From contig JAJEKV010000032.1 in the NCBI GenBank assembly GCA_021234155.1, positions 7,784,736 through 7,848,735 on the forward strand: a DNA stretch of 64,000 nt. The letters are read 5' to 3'. A program made the translations under genes and the position numbers. The DNA is from Isoetes taiwanensis. Lineage: Eukaryota; Streptophyta; Lycopodiopsida; Isoetales; Isoetaceae. Below are positions 47,501 to 60,214 of the stretch, one piece after another. Each line of letters begins with the position of its first letter. Position 1 is the stretch's first letter. A model generated the notes under the pieces. That model was not told where the DNA came from. It did no database searches and worked only from the letters and a program-made list of their open reading frames with translations.

Positions 47501-48446
47501 GAACTATAATACATTGATACTGCTGATTTATCTTGTAGGTGAGGGATGATCCTGTCTTTAGAAGGGAAGGTTCTGACATTCACGTGGATGTTCCTATTGA
47601 CTTTACCATGGTATAATCCTGTTCTAGTGGCGTCACTAGTCTTTTCATGTTTTTTTGCCTGCTTCTCTGAGTTGTGTGCCATTTATGTGTGTAGGCAATA
47701 CTGGGTGGAACAGTGAGGGTGCCCACTCTGACAGGGGACGTCGACCTTAAAGTAGGCCTTTCTCTCAATATTGCTCTTATGTATGTTCTTGTCCTGTCAT
47801 CACGTTTGTCATTGCTCTTCTTCCTACATTACAGGTGCGGCCAGGAACTCAGCCTCAACAAAAGCTCATGCTAAGAGGAAAGGGTAAATTATCATCACTC
47901 TTGCCTGCAGATGATTGACAAAACCAAATGGTTGGATGCAGAACCATAATCTGGTTCAATTAGATGGGGTTAGTTTCTGTACAGAAAAGAAAGTTAGCAA
48001 TGTAGTTCAATGTCCAGGGTGCTTCTGGAGGAATAAAAGGATAAAAATTGATTCACGTGAATAATGTGTGCTCTGTATTTTGTTTAGTGATGGCCAAATG
48101 TTACTTAATTGTGGTTTTGAATATCTTTTAGATATGCTCGCATCAAAATGAAAGCTTACTAGAAAGTTTCTGTTATTGTAGGCATAAAACCACACAATGC
48201 TTACAACTACGGTGACCAGTATGTTAATTGCCGTGTGACTATTCCTACGTAAGCTTGATCATGTTTATATTTACTGAGCAAGTTGTCAAAATTGTATTTG
48301 CTTGTCTCACTGGGTTTTATTTGTGCAGAAAGATATCTAATCGCCAACGTGAACTTATTGAGGAATTTATGAGAGAAGGGAAAGCTGATGCCGATGAGAC
48401 AACTGATGAGGATTATAGAGCTGCGGGTGGATGGAAATACTGGTAA
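44587..48446 (+). CDS. GFA2: DnaJ/Hsp40 type I co-chaperone, GFA2-like, probably mitochondrial (18 exons)
   Basis: Eighteen GT-AG exons join in one frame to 462 codons: 44587-44652, 44731-44836, 44927-45016, 45074-45165, 45307-45390, 46296-46334, 46420-46527, 46587-46637, 46704-46791, 46943-47007, 47079-47153, 47226-47298, 47373-47461, 47539-47610, 47695-47751, 47835-47883, 48182-48248, 48329-48446. The N-terminus is Arg/Lys-rich ([11 protein letters not shown]) and suits mitochondrial import; REFHATGSQL precedes the J domain as in Arabidopsis GFA2. J domain about 92-159 with HPD at 124-126; Gly/Phe-rich 160-205; four CxxCxGxG zinc repeats at 238, 255, 277 and 291; then the substrate-binding domains ([17 protein letters not shown]), ending GGWKYW. 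It should stimulate the ATPase of matrix Hsp70. The 905-bp intron 5 is the longest. Intact. The first exon is the least certain. Confidence 0.93.
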
Positions 48447-49392
48447 GGTTGAGAGTTTTAGGTTTGGCATGAGGATTTTCTCGATCATGTACTCATCTGT
48501 TTTGTTTATGGCAGATGCTTATCAAGTACATCCATCTGAGTAAGTTGCTGTTGCACCTTTTGCCTGGCTTAAGCTTGACATTTGGTAAATTTATACACAA
48601 AGTTATGGCCATGATTATTGGCTCCTCTTCCAAAAGGTTTGAGGATATTTTGTACTTCGAGGAAGCTTTGTGAGGTCTTTAATTTATTTTCTTTATGTAC
48701 TTATCCTTTTTCTTATCAAGATTGATGGACTGTTAAAGCAGTAAATATTTGGGTTATTTCTAAAAATGCCCCTCTATTTGTTAAATGTTTTTGAAATACG
48801 CTTATATTTCTAATAATTGTTCAAATCCCCGTGTGTTGGAGTGGAGGCTAAAGAGAGACATTCAAATGCAGCCTTCCCAAAATGTCTTCGATTTTGCAAT
48901 AAAACGATACAGATATGCTCATCTATCAGGTGGCCTGTTGTAACTGGTCTCATATCAAGCGTAGGTATATTGCTCTTATTGCACTGTCACATGGATTCCT
49001 CTATGCTGCCAAGCACAATGAGGGCATTTTTTCATTTTAAATCAGTTATGTCTGCTTTGGTCCGGTGGTTTTGAATACAATTTTGTGGCAAACAAGATCT
49101 TGTGAATTTTTTTCCTCAGCTATATGCATTTTAGTACTTATAAGATCCATGGGCCTTGAGAAATTTATGTGGTGACTGCTACAAACATACACAACTGCTA
49201 CAAACATTTCTCTTTCTGACGGACATATATGGACATTCTGAATTTGCTCCATTGCAAAAGAAGCTGACATCTCATCACATCAGAGCTAAATGATGTTAGG
49301 GTGCAATTATTTCCCCAAATACAGGAACAAACGGGTGATGATGCGATGTTGCTGGAAACTACAGACGTGAATGTTGGCTGCTTTAGCACACG
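48447..49392. other. Region between DnaJ gene and Helitron
   Basis: 3' UTR of the DnaJ gene and then AT-rich DNA. A segment at about 48757-48835 (AAAAATGCCCCTCTATTTG...) resembles 60418-60475, so a small repeat may be present. The Helitron 5' end (TC) should lie here but was not identified. Confidence 0.4.
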
Positions 49393-52300
49393 ATGTCAAA
49401 CAGGAGTCACTGGAACCTCCTATCGAGAAACACCACCTACCATACACCTGAAAATGAAAGTAATACTCACAGAAGGAGACGCAAGCAGCGTATAAGAATG
49501 GCCAAGTGTAGAGCCTTGAGGTTACAATGTAATGATCATACAAGATTGGAAAATGATGGGGAATTGCCTGCAACAATAGAGAATAACCCATCCTATATGA
49601 CACCTGAAGTAGAGAGCAATAGTCAAAGGAGAAGGCGCATAGACCGAAGAAGGAAGGTAAAGCATACAGCTCAGAGGTTTCAATAAGATAGCATGGACGT
49701 AAAATTTACCTCCTCCTCATGACCTTGGTAATATGGACTATAAATGTTTGTATTGTTGAGCTCTCAGTTAAGAAGAAAAGTCGGGCATGTGCAAATGGAA
49801 ACATTCAGCTGCCATTGATTCCAGAACCACAATAGGCATTGTTTGACCTTTACACGAGAACAGATAGTTTGGGTGATCACTTATTAGAAAGTATAATAAT
49901 ATATTCTCATGTGCCTCATTGGGCGTGAAAATTGATGAGGCGTTGGCCATTGGTGGGGTCTATACTTTTAGAGTCAATGGCCTCATGTGCCATAAGATGG
50001 GAACGTTATTGCCACCACAAGGGCATCAAGAGCATACAAAATTCACACAAATATACATCATGGATGGTGATGACATGCAAACGTAGGATGTCCATTCTTG
50101 ATGGATTAAGGCAAAAAATGGTTGTGCAATTGCAGGCCCTTATGATAGAGCACAATCCATTTGTTAGCATATTTTTTAGTGCGGCACAGATTATGCATAT
50201 TCATCCAACCATTGATATCCATTTGCGTATACCTTCTTGCAACGTGCAAAATCCTGTGAGGAGGCATTATAATGCTCCAACTGTAAATGAGGTGGCTATC
50301 TTAATGCATATTGATGATAAGCCCGGGGATGGTCAGACGGATATTATTATACACTCTAAGGATGGTGGCTTGAAGCTTATAGATGCATATCACTCATTAT
50401 ATGATCCATTGTGTTACTTCTTCTCTATGGTACAGATGGATGGCATTTTAAAATACCTCATGGACGGAGTGGTGCAAAGGAAGTAACTATTATGGAGTAC
50501 TACAGATATCATCTGTTCACGCGTCATGGACATGCATCCCCCTTCATATGGCTGGCTGGTTGTTTCAAGGATACATTTGTGATATGTTTGCGAAGATGGA
50601 ATAAGAAAGGCTACAATTCATTGTGTTGAATCAACACACCATTTGAAAAGACATGTTGCACGGTATTATGGACTTTGAAGGAGATGATGCAAGTGCTATT
50701 GATCGAAAAATTGTGTTGCCATCCTCACATATGGGAGGTCCAAGGTACATGACCCAATGGTATCAGGATGCCATGTCTATTGTTCGCGAACTTGGCAGGC
50801 CGGACCTCTTTATAACCATGACTGCTAATGCAAATTGGGAAGAGATTAGAAGAGAATTATTATATGGCTAATCGCCAAGTGATCGATCAGAGTTAGTAGC
50901 CAGAGTATTTCATATGAAAGTAAAGGAGCCGGTAGATCTGATAACTAATCATGGTATATTCGACCGCATAATTGCAAAAGTTCATGTTATTGAGTTCCAA
51001 AAGAGAGGCTTGCCACATGTATATTTGTTGACTACCTTGGATCAGGCTGACAAGCCCTTCACAGCCAAAGAGATTGATCAAATCATTTATGCTGAAATAC
51101 CAGACAAGGATGCATATCCTGAATTGTATGAGGTGGTCACCCGTAATATGATGGATGGGCCATGTGGTACTAGATATCCAAATAGTCTACGCATGCAGGA
51201 TGGTAAGTGTACAAAATGTTATCCACGTGCATTTTTAGATGAGACGACAGTTGTTGACGGATATCCATTGTACCAAGAAGGGATGATGGCCGAAAGGTAA
51301 AAAAAAAAAAGGATATAGATTTAGACAACAGATGGGTCGTGCCATACAATCCGTGGTTGACATCGTACTTCAAGTGCCATATCAATGTTGAGGTATGTGC
51401 TGCTGTAAAGGCCGTTAAATATCTGTACAAGTATGTCTACAAAGGGCCAGATATGATCAATGTGAACCTAGAGGCGGCGAATGATGGTGCAACTACTAGC
51501 AGGGCACCCACCATAAACCATGATGAGGTTGAGCAATTCTTGAATGCACGCTATTTTTCAGCTTCTGAAGCATCGTGGAGAATCCTCTCATATGATATAC
51601 AGCAACACTTTCCTCATGTCACTAGATTGGCTGTGCATCTCCCGATGCAACAAGATGTATACCATCGAGAAGGTATGAGCGTGGACGCAATAAGAAGTAA
51701 GACTAACGGAACAACATTGACAGCTTTCTTCGAGATGAATACATCTGGAAATAGAGAGGCTACTCAATTGCTCTACCATGTTTTTCCTAAAGAGTTTACC
51801 TATGATAAACCCAGTAGGACATGGATGGCTAGATCCAACAATCAGAAGTTTCCCACGATTGGACGCATGTACTTTGTAAATCCTTCAGAAGGAGAGCGAT
51901 ATTATCTACGTCTACTATTGACCTATGTGACATGTGCAGTTAGTTTTGAGGATCTGCGTTCCTTCGATGGGGAGTTGTGTGCAACATATAAAGAAGCTTG
52001 CATTCGTCGTGGATTGCTTCGAGATGACACAGAATGGCTCGAGTCAGGAAGCAGCAGCATAGGCATGCCACCACAATTGCGACACATGTTCGCCACTTTT
52101 AAATTGTGAACCATCGAATTCGTTACAACTGTGGGAAGAAGTCAAGCTTTATATGATCGATGACTTCTTGCATGAGGCACGTGGATTGCTTCGAGATGAC
52201 ACAGAATGGCTCGAGTCTCTTCAGGAAGCAGCAGCATTGGGCATGCCACCACAATTGCGACATATGTTCGCCATGATACTTTTAAATTGCGAACCATCGA

Positions 52301-54503
52301 ATTCGTTACAACTGTGGAAAGAAGTCAAGCTTTATATGGTCGATGACTTCTTGCATGAGGCACCAAGGGTTTCGGAGGATCAAATTGTACAAGTGTGTGA
52401 TAGGTTTTTTGATATGGCACTTCTAGACATTGAAGACCACATGAATTCTGTCGGACGATCTTTGAGAGAGTTTGAATTCATCGTTCCTAAGTATGCCATA
52501 GATCCGTATATGATATTTCGGGATGAGGTATTTCAAGAAGTTATGGCAGAGGTGCAAGAAGATATGGACCGCCTATATAATGACCAACATCTTATCTTTG
52601 ACCGTGTGATCGATGAGCACGTGATGTTGGAAAAAGGACGGGTGTTCTTTGTTCATGGTGGTGGATCAGGAAAGAGTTTTCTCTTTAACACCATGTTGTC
52701 TTATGTTCGTGCCAGAGGTATCATTGCACTTGCAGTTGCTTCCTCCAGAATTGCATTCACTTCATTGAAGGGCGGGCGCACTGCACATTCTAGGTTCAAG
52801 ATACCGATAAACATAGATGAGACATCAACTTGCAATATTCCAAAGCAGTCGGAGCTGGCAAAATTGATAAGAGCGACTCGCATGATTATATGGGATGAGG
52901 TCCCAATGATGCATAAATATGTTTATGAAGCACTGGATAGAACGCTCCGTGACGTGATGTCATGTGACGAATTGTTTGGGGGACTCATTGTTGTTTTAGG
53001 AGGATATTTTCGCCAGCTTCCACCTGTAGTTCCGCGAGGAAATCGACCCCAAATTGTGCATGCTTCCTTGAAATGCTCTTATATATGGGATCATGTCGAA
53101 GAACATAAGCTTAACATAAATATGAGAGTAATGAACAATGTGGGAAGAGACGCGGAAGAGTAAAAGGCATTTGCAGAATATCTTACACGAGTTGGAGATG
53201 GACTTGAGACCACGTTTACCAACATTGGATCAGATATAATACGTCTTCCGGAAGAAATTTGTGTGAAGTCGCAGGACTTAAATGACTTGCTAGCTGTGGC
53301 ATTCCCTGATTATAAAAGTGTATCCTATTGGGTGCAAAGGGCAATACTTACATCACTGAATGAGGATGTAGATGAAATAAACAAGAGGATGACATAGTGG
53401 TTGCCTGCTGTACCTATTGATTATTACAATGCTGATCGAGCTGTTAATGAGAATGACGTAGGGGTCTATCCTATTGAATTTTTGAATGCGCAAACTCCGA
53501 GTGGGATGCCTCCTCATCAATTAACTTTGAAGGTTGGCATGATTGTCATGTTATTGAGGTCTGTTTCTATACGTGGGGACTCTACAATGGCACTCACCTC
53601 ATATACAAAGAAGCCCTCTAAGAGTGAGTCTGATACTTAAAAATCACTACTTCTAATTTATCTTTGTTCTCATTGATACCTTCTACTTTCTTTCTTCCTT
53701 TTCTTTTTATCTTATTTATTTACTTCTTCATTCATGTAGATGGTGCGTAGTTTGGTCTCGTGGTATGTCTTTGGTCACCATGTCGCCAAATGCCTAAAGG
53801 GTGACAGGAGCTACTACATCTCCAGTGTTACTTCTGTTATACGCGCTCTTGGGTCATGGTATGATTGGGAACGAAAAGATCATGCTCATGTACATGGGGT
53901 AGTAAGCGTGGAAATTAAGGAGCTCATTGCAAAGCTCAAAGAAATATTTAACACTGACGAGGTTGTCAAGTTGAAGCACTTTATATAACTAATTGATGAC
54001 TTCCTCTTTGCTCAAGTCTACCCCAAGGGAATGTTGTTTACGCGGATGTGCTTTGAGAGAGGTAGGTGGAGGATAGCATATATGTATCTATTTATTGGAT
54101 AATGTAATTCTTTGACTAACCTTCAATTGTTTATCTTTTTTTTTATCAGATGAGAAATGACATCGTGCACTGGCGAATTGGTGTTTTGGTAGCAAAAGAA
54201 CTCACCTGCATTGGAATATGTAATGGAACACTTTTTAGGGTCTACAAGTCATTTCTTCCCAAGGCGGTGTCTGATTCCATTATACGAGCCTACTTTCGGG
54301 ATGAGTTATCTCATGTGCTTGATAGTCATGAGACATCGTGGGCAGTTCGAATCAATGACTCGCCCATGCATTTCACTTTTACCCCAGAGAAGATGTTATC
54401 TGTCGGAGAAGTGAAGATATCACGGGAGCATCTAACAAAGTATAATATTAGGCCCTTGGTGATGTGCGCCATGTGGAGATGTATATATAGAGTTCCATCA
54501 TGA
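49393..54503 (+). pseudogene. Helitron transposase: Rep domain plus PIF1-like helicase, broken
   Basis: The N-terminal part (49393-49686) has repeated Arg-rich units (SNTHRRRRKQRIRM, SNSQRRRRIDRRRK). The Helitron N domain follows: PGDGQTDIIIHSKDGGLK and YHSLYDPLCYFF (about 50320-50430), RPDLFITMTANANW (about 50800) and VIEFQKRGLPHVYLL (about 50985), where the second His of the HUH nickase motif is Tyr. YLYKYVYKGPD (about 51420) carries the catalytic Tyr pair, and GRMYFVNPSEGERYYLRLLL lies at 51860. The helicase has Walker A GGGSGKS (about 52665) and Walker B IIWDEVPM (about 52890), then LTLKVGMIVMLL (53520). Stops and frameshifts occur throughout, for example near 50486, 50870, 51300, 52109 and 53163. 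The tail at 53740-54503 is not recognised. A working enzyme would move DNA by rolling-circle replication. Confidence 0.88.
52011..52363 (+). repeat. Tandem duplication inside the Helitron gene
   Basis: Units 52011-52182 (172 bp) and 52183-52363 (181 bp) both start GGATTGCTTCGAGATGACAC and end CTTGCATGAGGCAC. The first unit has lost 9 bp in two places, including the CTTC before AGGAAGCAGCAGC, and carries a stop; the second reads through. Confidence 0.95.
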
Positions 54504-54753
54504 ACTAAAATACATCAATGAGCCAGGATAAGATTTTGTGTTGTATATTTTTGTACTTATTTTTTATTGATGTACTTAACTACTTCTAAGAATGACATTT
54601 CAGCATCATTTTTGGATTTGTCTTTCCAGTTTTTTGTCTCTAAAAGTAATAGTAACTGTCCCCCACATCCCAAATTAAAATCCATGAATGCATATGCTTA
54701 ATTTCAATAACAAAAATAATTACAAAAGTAAATAACGTCGAAGTTTCCCATAT

Positions 54754-54883
54754 GGACGTTCGAGGCCGAGTAAAAACACATGCCATGACATTAGCCCCGG
54801 GACATATTTACGAGGGCGTTAAAGGCCGAGTAAAAACACATGCTCAGACATTATCCTGGCAACGCTGGGCACACGTTTACTAG
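54754..54883 (+). repeat. 3' end of the autonomous Helitron
   Basis: A subterminal unit (GGCCGAGTAAAAACACATGC, ACATTA) is present twice, at about 54767 and 54824. It is followed by an imperfect hairpin CCTGGCAACGCTGGG (54855-54869) and CTAG (54880-54883) before T. The last 50 bp match the end at 59930. Confidence 0.85.
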
Positions 54884-55019
54884 TCTATTTACTTAAAATG
54901 TTTTTGCCATCATTGCTCACGCGGGTGTCCGCATTTTTCCGGCGTGAGTTTTCGCACAAAAGCATGAGTTTTAGAAAACTTTTTCCCTTTCCGGCTAATT
55001 TCTCGCCTATTTTTCCTTT

Positions 55020-57950
55020 TTCAGCTTTTAAGATCCCTTGAGCCCCTCTATTCCTCTCTGAAATGGCAGCCTGCTCACTGTGATGATCGAATCTCTAGTA
55101 ATGTATGCCGATTTGATTTTGATAAGCAAGCAGATTTTGGATTTTGAGGTTCCTCTTCAATCAGCATTTTGTAGAGATTTGAAGCATTTTGAGAGTTCTT
55201 CAAGCGGATCTTGAAGCTTCCAGGGAAGCAGTCTGTGTATTTACAGTCACTGAAGTAGAGGAAGGTGTGTTGCTCTGCAGTAGTATTCCTATTCATCATG
55301 GCTCTTACTAAGTTACAAACAAGGGGCTTACGGCAGAAGAAATCGTTTACCTAAATTGTGTTTGTGCTTTCTGTCTGCAGGCGTTGAAGCAGAGCAGTTG
55401 CTACAATAATAGGAGTTCGCTTAAGGTACCGTATTTTCCATCTTACATCCATGTTTGCTTTTAAATTTCCATATTTGTTGCATTTTTGTGTTATTTTTGC
55501 AATGGTTGTGACTTTCCTGGCAAGGTACAGGCTGCAGTCTGAGCAAGGTTAATACCCTAGAACTGCAAGCACATAACTGGGGTTGATTCCCTATCTATTG
55601 CAAAAATATCCCTTTCAGGTTTTGATAGATTTAAAGCATAAAACCTGTATAGATTCGTTTCACATATACAGTCCTGTCGAAACTGTTTCATTGAGTATCA
55701 AGCCAATAACCTACTAGACATGGCATCTGCAGAGATACTGCTATTATTTCCATTACCTGACCATGATACAAATCATTAGCAGCAATTTGAGCTCCTAGCT
55801 AGAAAATACCTCCACAAAATGCAGAACAAGTGTCTGAGCAACGGTCTGTTGTTGAAATGGCAAGGTACAGATTGCAGTCTGTGCAAGGTCTTTTGCCTGG
55901 TGTTGTAAGAGTTCAGATGCTCTCTGTTATGTTAGAGTTTCTGCATTGACTCTGCTTCTATGTTTGCATTTGTCACTGTTTGCATTTGTTAATTACCTTG
56001 CATTTGAGAAAGAAACAATTGACATCGTTACTCTCAAGTTGCTATCGGGAAGGGTACTTACATCTATAATTTTTTTAGGACGCTTTCCCATTTTTAAGGG
56101 TAGGCTTACGGTAAAGGGATTTCTAGCACAAATTTGAAGATCTTAGTGAGAATTTTGGGTTGATTTGTTTTTACCTGGTGCATAAATAAAAATAAAACGT
56201 GGTGTTCTCCTCTTGCATCTCAGATGTCTAGCACTGTAAGTTCATGCGTTTCTTAAAGTATTTTTAGTTTCCAAGAATTGTACTTATATGTAATTCTTCT
56301 AGGGTGCTATCCGTTTCAAGCTAACCATTATAACAATTTTGTGTCTTATGCAGGCACATTATATACGAGTATTTACTGTTGCTCCTGAGGCACAAGAATT
56401 TGATGAAGAGTTTTTTCCAGCGGGTTGCCTTGCAATAGCATCTGACTGGTCATTTTAAAGGAGATCTGTACCAGTCACAAAGTGCATGCTTTTCTACGTT
56501 GCCTCATTGTCCATAATATTGAAGCTATACGTTTGAAGTCTAAATTAATTCAGTGTTTCTTATCTGTGGATTACCAATGGAACAGATACAGTCTCTGCAA
56601 ATTTCTGTTAGATTTGTTGGAATGGGCTAATGCTAGCTCTATCTCTGAGTATTTTGATGCCAATGTTTCTATTACTGGAGTGGAATTTTACAGCTTCTAT
56701 GTAGGTGGAGTAAAGTAATAATCCACTAGCATGTAGAAAACAAAAAGGCAGTATAAACTCTTAGCATTCTGTATTTATTATATCCATGCCCATGCTGCCG
56801 ACTTGATACATTGAATATCACCAACATATGCTGGCAAAAAGGAATGTTGTTGGAATCGTACTTACATTGGCCTATTTTACAGAAGCCTTAATCAATAGAA
56901 GCAATTTATGTGTATGTTTTTTGGATCATTCTTGCTTGCTAACATTATGTTTGTGGCTATATCTAGGCTCTAGAGGAGTTGCTATAACAAACAACAACGG
57001 ATCTTTTGACATTTGACAACTCATGTTAATATAAAAATGGCTGAGTCATTTATTTGTGGTTTTATTTGTTTTCAGTTGAAAGCATACACATTCAAAGTAC
57101 AACACTGACTGCACCTCTGAGGCATATAGAATAGGTATTGACATTTTCCAATATCCGACATTTATGATCTTTGTTTATATCTTGGAGGACATTGTGTCGA
57201 CACTCAATTTTGCCATTTCAGTTGTTATTAGCAGGAGATACAGTGGTTAAATCCGATATCATGAGCACAAGTTACAAAGGTTTGAGGAAATACATCATAT
57301 CTTTATTACATTTTGAAGAGTACAAGGCGCAAATTTAGTTGCTTTTTACAGTTTAATAAGTAGATTAACTATAATTTTTGTCTTTGCCTCATGTTTATGG
57401 CTGAATTATTACTGTTAAAAAACAAAGTCAAACATGACATGGTTAAGTGGGAAGATTAATACAATTCTGGTTATTGCAGTTACCACTTGCCCCTAAGTAG
57501 AAACTTTCTAGAATTCCAAACTTTCAACAGGTATATTGATTTCTTTCTTGATGTGGCATTTTTAATCATGAACTATGAACTAATCCTTGATCTGAGAAGC
57601 CATCTTTTTGGTTTTTCTTCCTTGTGTTATTCTCTACTTTGCTCTTAATTGTTTGTCAATGATTGTTTTTGTTTCTTGTGTTATTCTCTACTTTGCTCTT
57701 GCAATTTGGTTTCATTGCCATTTGTGGCTTGCAGATAAATTACAATTCAGTTAAAACTCTTTATTAAATTTATAAGGATTGCATTATGAAGGTCTGTATG
57801 CATGGAATAGATGATCTGCACATTTTATTTTTTTATGAGCTGTGAACTTACATACAATGAATAAATTGTATCTGAAATACATGCTATAACCCTCTTTGCT
57901 GATCTCAGTAATCAGGAAATGTGTTTTCACATAGAAAGGCTTTGTTTGCT
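55020..57950 (+). other. Intron- and UTR-like DNA, possible 5' part of the captured gene
   Basis: No domain recognised. A stretch with GCAGGCACATTATATACGAG at about 56350 is followed by codons for TVAPEAQEFDEEFF, and 56482-56718 is open for 78 residues; neither is recognised. AAGGTACAG...GCAGTCTG occurs twice (about 55524 and 55862). The rest is AT-rich. Confidence 0.35.
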
Positions 57951-57954
57951 TCAG

Positions 57955-59040
57955 GTTCACAGCTGCAATAAGGAATGGAAGTCCTGATCAGGGTCCTGCA
58001 TCCCCAAAGCTGGCAATGCTTCCCCCCCATCAAAGGACACAAAAGTTTTCTGCTGCTGGGGTTTTACGTTCATATATTGATGGCTTCAATGACCATGGTA
58101 GAGGACGCAGGGGAGATAACAGCTCCAACCAGAGCTGAAAACAAGAAGCAGTATCAGCTTGATACAGATCGGATTCTCAGCGGAAAAGATATCCGAACAA
58201 CACTTATGATCACAAACATTCCTAACAAGTAAATTGATTGTCTTGTAAACCCATTACTAAAGTTGCATATAATTTTCTTTTTTCATCACATCCAAGATGC
58301 TCCTTGCTGCAATAGACGAGCATCATCGTGGAACTTATGATTTTATCTACCTCCCAATAGATTTCAAGGTGGGATAGTTGTGACATAAAATGCATAGATT
58401 TCTTTGAGCCCATCTCTTAATAATGCCATTATATTGCAGAACAAATGCAATGTTGGATATGCATTCATCAACATGATATCTCCATTCTCATTGTACCTTT
58501 CTATCAGGTATTTTAAATGCTCCTGAAACGTTTAATTTTTCTTAAACTCTGCGAGCAACATGTTATGGCATTGGACATTCTTATGACAAGCGTTCCATAG
58601 CAAAAAATGGGAAAAATTTAACAGTGAGAAGGTGGCTTTCTGGCATATGCTCGACTACAAGGAAAAGCAGCACTTACAGCCCACTTTCAGAATTCAAGTT
58701 TGATGAATGAAGTCAAAAGATGTCGCCCCATCCTTTTCCATTCAAATGGACCAAACATGGGCGATCAGGTAATGATGAATATTTTTAGCCTTTCCATCTT
58801 CCATGTCTTTATCTGACCCCTTCAGATCTTGAATGACATGTCATGGAACTGGTTGTTCTACACGTTTGAAACTATTACCTTGCATACACTTTAGGGGCCT
58901 TTTCTGTTAGTGTGAATATGCGAATCGCCCTGGTAGAGGACGAGGCAGCATGCCAGATAGTAATGGAAGTCGGCAAAGGGAGTCCCTACGGTGCTATCAA
59001 CATGGCAAATGGAGTTTGGGGTGGTTGTCTCCCCAATTAG
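57955..59040 (+). pseudogene. Mei2-like RNA-binding protein, C-terminal fragment, broken
   Basis: Five blocks match the conserved end of plant Mei2-like proteins, including the C-terminal RRM. Block 1 (57955-58228): NGSPDQGPASPKLAMLPP then ENKKQYQLDTDRILSG and TTLMITNIPNK, before GTAAAT. Block 2 (about 58293-58369): SKMLLAAIDEHHRGTYDF, FIYLPIDFK. Block 3 (58441-58507): NKCNVGYAFINMISP, with a one-base shift before the end. Block 4 (about 58602-58768): KKWEKFNSEKVA, then a one-base loss, then LMNEVKRCRPILFHSNGP. Block 5 (from about 58895): RPGRGRGSMPDSNG. The acceptor before block 2 has lost its AG (TTTTTTCATC). The 5' half with RRM1-2 was not found. Mei2-like proteins bind RNA in meiosis and growth control. 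This copy cannot make one. Confidence 0.85.
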
Positions 59041-59900
59041 TGTTGAAAATCCTTCTTTGGGACGAGGGGCCAGAGTAGAGAGGACTGCTGTATATGTGGC
59101 TTGGAAGTCTCGTGTCGAGATAAAGCATCCCATATCACGCGAGTTTTACATGTTATTTTAATGACAAGTAAGAAGGGTTTCAAGCCTTCACACGATAAGG
59201 CATATGTAAATGCACCCTTTTCACTAACAAAACAATTCTGTTTTGAAAGCTTCCATCCTGCTAATGGCAGTGCAAACAACTTTGCTGCAGCCATTGAAAT
59301 CTCTGAACTGCTGTAAGAGAGAAAAATAATGCAGGATCAAAGAAAGCAGGTGTAAGTTTTTTGAAGGCGTTTTCCAGGATATGGTATCTACATATATGGA
59401 AATTCCGAAGTGCACAAAGTATTCCTGCTTTGTTTTTAATCTCAAGGTACATTTATGGCTTGGCTATCTGGGATACGATGCCACTTGCTTTATACTAACC
59501 AAGCAGTTTAAAATGTATGGCTTATGTTGAAATAGATTTGTTTTCCTTAAAAGAAAGTTCTTTAAATGCCTCAGTTTCTCAAGCAAAACATTGGACTTCA
59601 TTAGTCAAAACAATGGAATTGCTTAATATTCTCTTTAACCATCATTTTTTGGCATGCTTGAAAAGATGAATGGAATGTTTGAAAACATGTGTTGATCAAC
59701 ATAGACTCAACTAAAGGTTGATTAACATAAACACAATTAAAGGTTGATCAACATAGAATGTAGACATGCTGATTTGGATTGCATCATTGATGGTTTCTAC
59801 ACTGATTGAGGGCCCCTATAAAGATTGTTGTGATGTGGATTCTTGAAGGTTGATGAAGGAAAAGGTTAGATGCCAAGGAAAAACACAAGCCAGGACATTA
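59041..59900. other. 3' flank of the Mei2-like fragment
   Basis: Probably the 3' UTR of the captured gene to about 59450, then AT-rich DNA. A short imperfect repeat (AAAGGTTGATCAACATAGA) occurs three times at about 59690-59760. Confidence 0.4.
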
Positions 59901-59930
59901 GCCCGGCAATGCCGGGCACATATTTACTAG
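59901..59930 (+). repeat. Helitron 3' terminus
   Basis: GCCCGGCAATGCCGGGC (59901-59917), a perfect 7-bp stem with a 3-base loop, then nine bases and CTAG (59927-59930) before T. Confidence 0.9.
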
Positions 59931-60214
59931 TGCTTTTCTAATGAGAAACTAAATCCAAGCCTAAAACTACCCAAGCTTTCTATTGCAGCTTTTTGCTAGT
60001 TTTTGTGTTTTTCCTTTGTTGTATTTCTCTTTATTCCCTTTTCAATACTTCCCGATTCTTATGTTTTGCCACTCATTATATTAGGGCAACTCATGACAAG
60101 TATGTAAGGAATTTACTCGAAAAAAAGAAGTTTGACATAGGATTGTCAGAGAATGAAATCCTTCCGATTTGCAAAAATAAGAATCATAGCTTGAGCTATA
60201 GAAGAAGTTTGCTA

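Larger units (their letters stand above)
54884..59930 (+). mobile_element. Helitron-terminated segment carrying a captured Mei2-like gene (left end uncertain)
   Basis: The segment ends in a canonical Helitron terminus at 59901-59930 and has no transposase. It shares its terminal 50 bp with the autonomous copy just upstream. Its 5' end was not located; the sequence after 54883 starts TCTATTTACTT, which could be a 5' TC end abutting the first element, but an A before it is missing. Interior: exon-like pieces of a plant gene, described separately, and AT-rich intron-like DNA. Confidence 0.55.
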
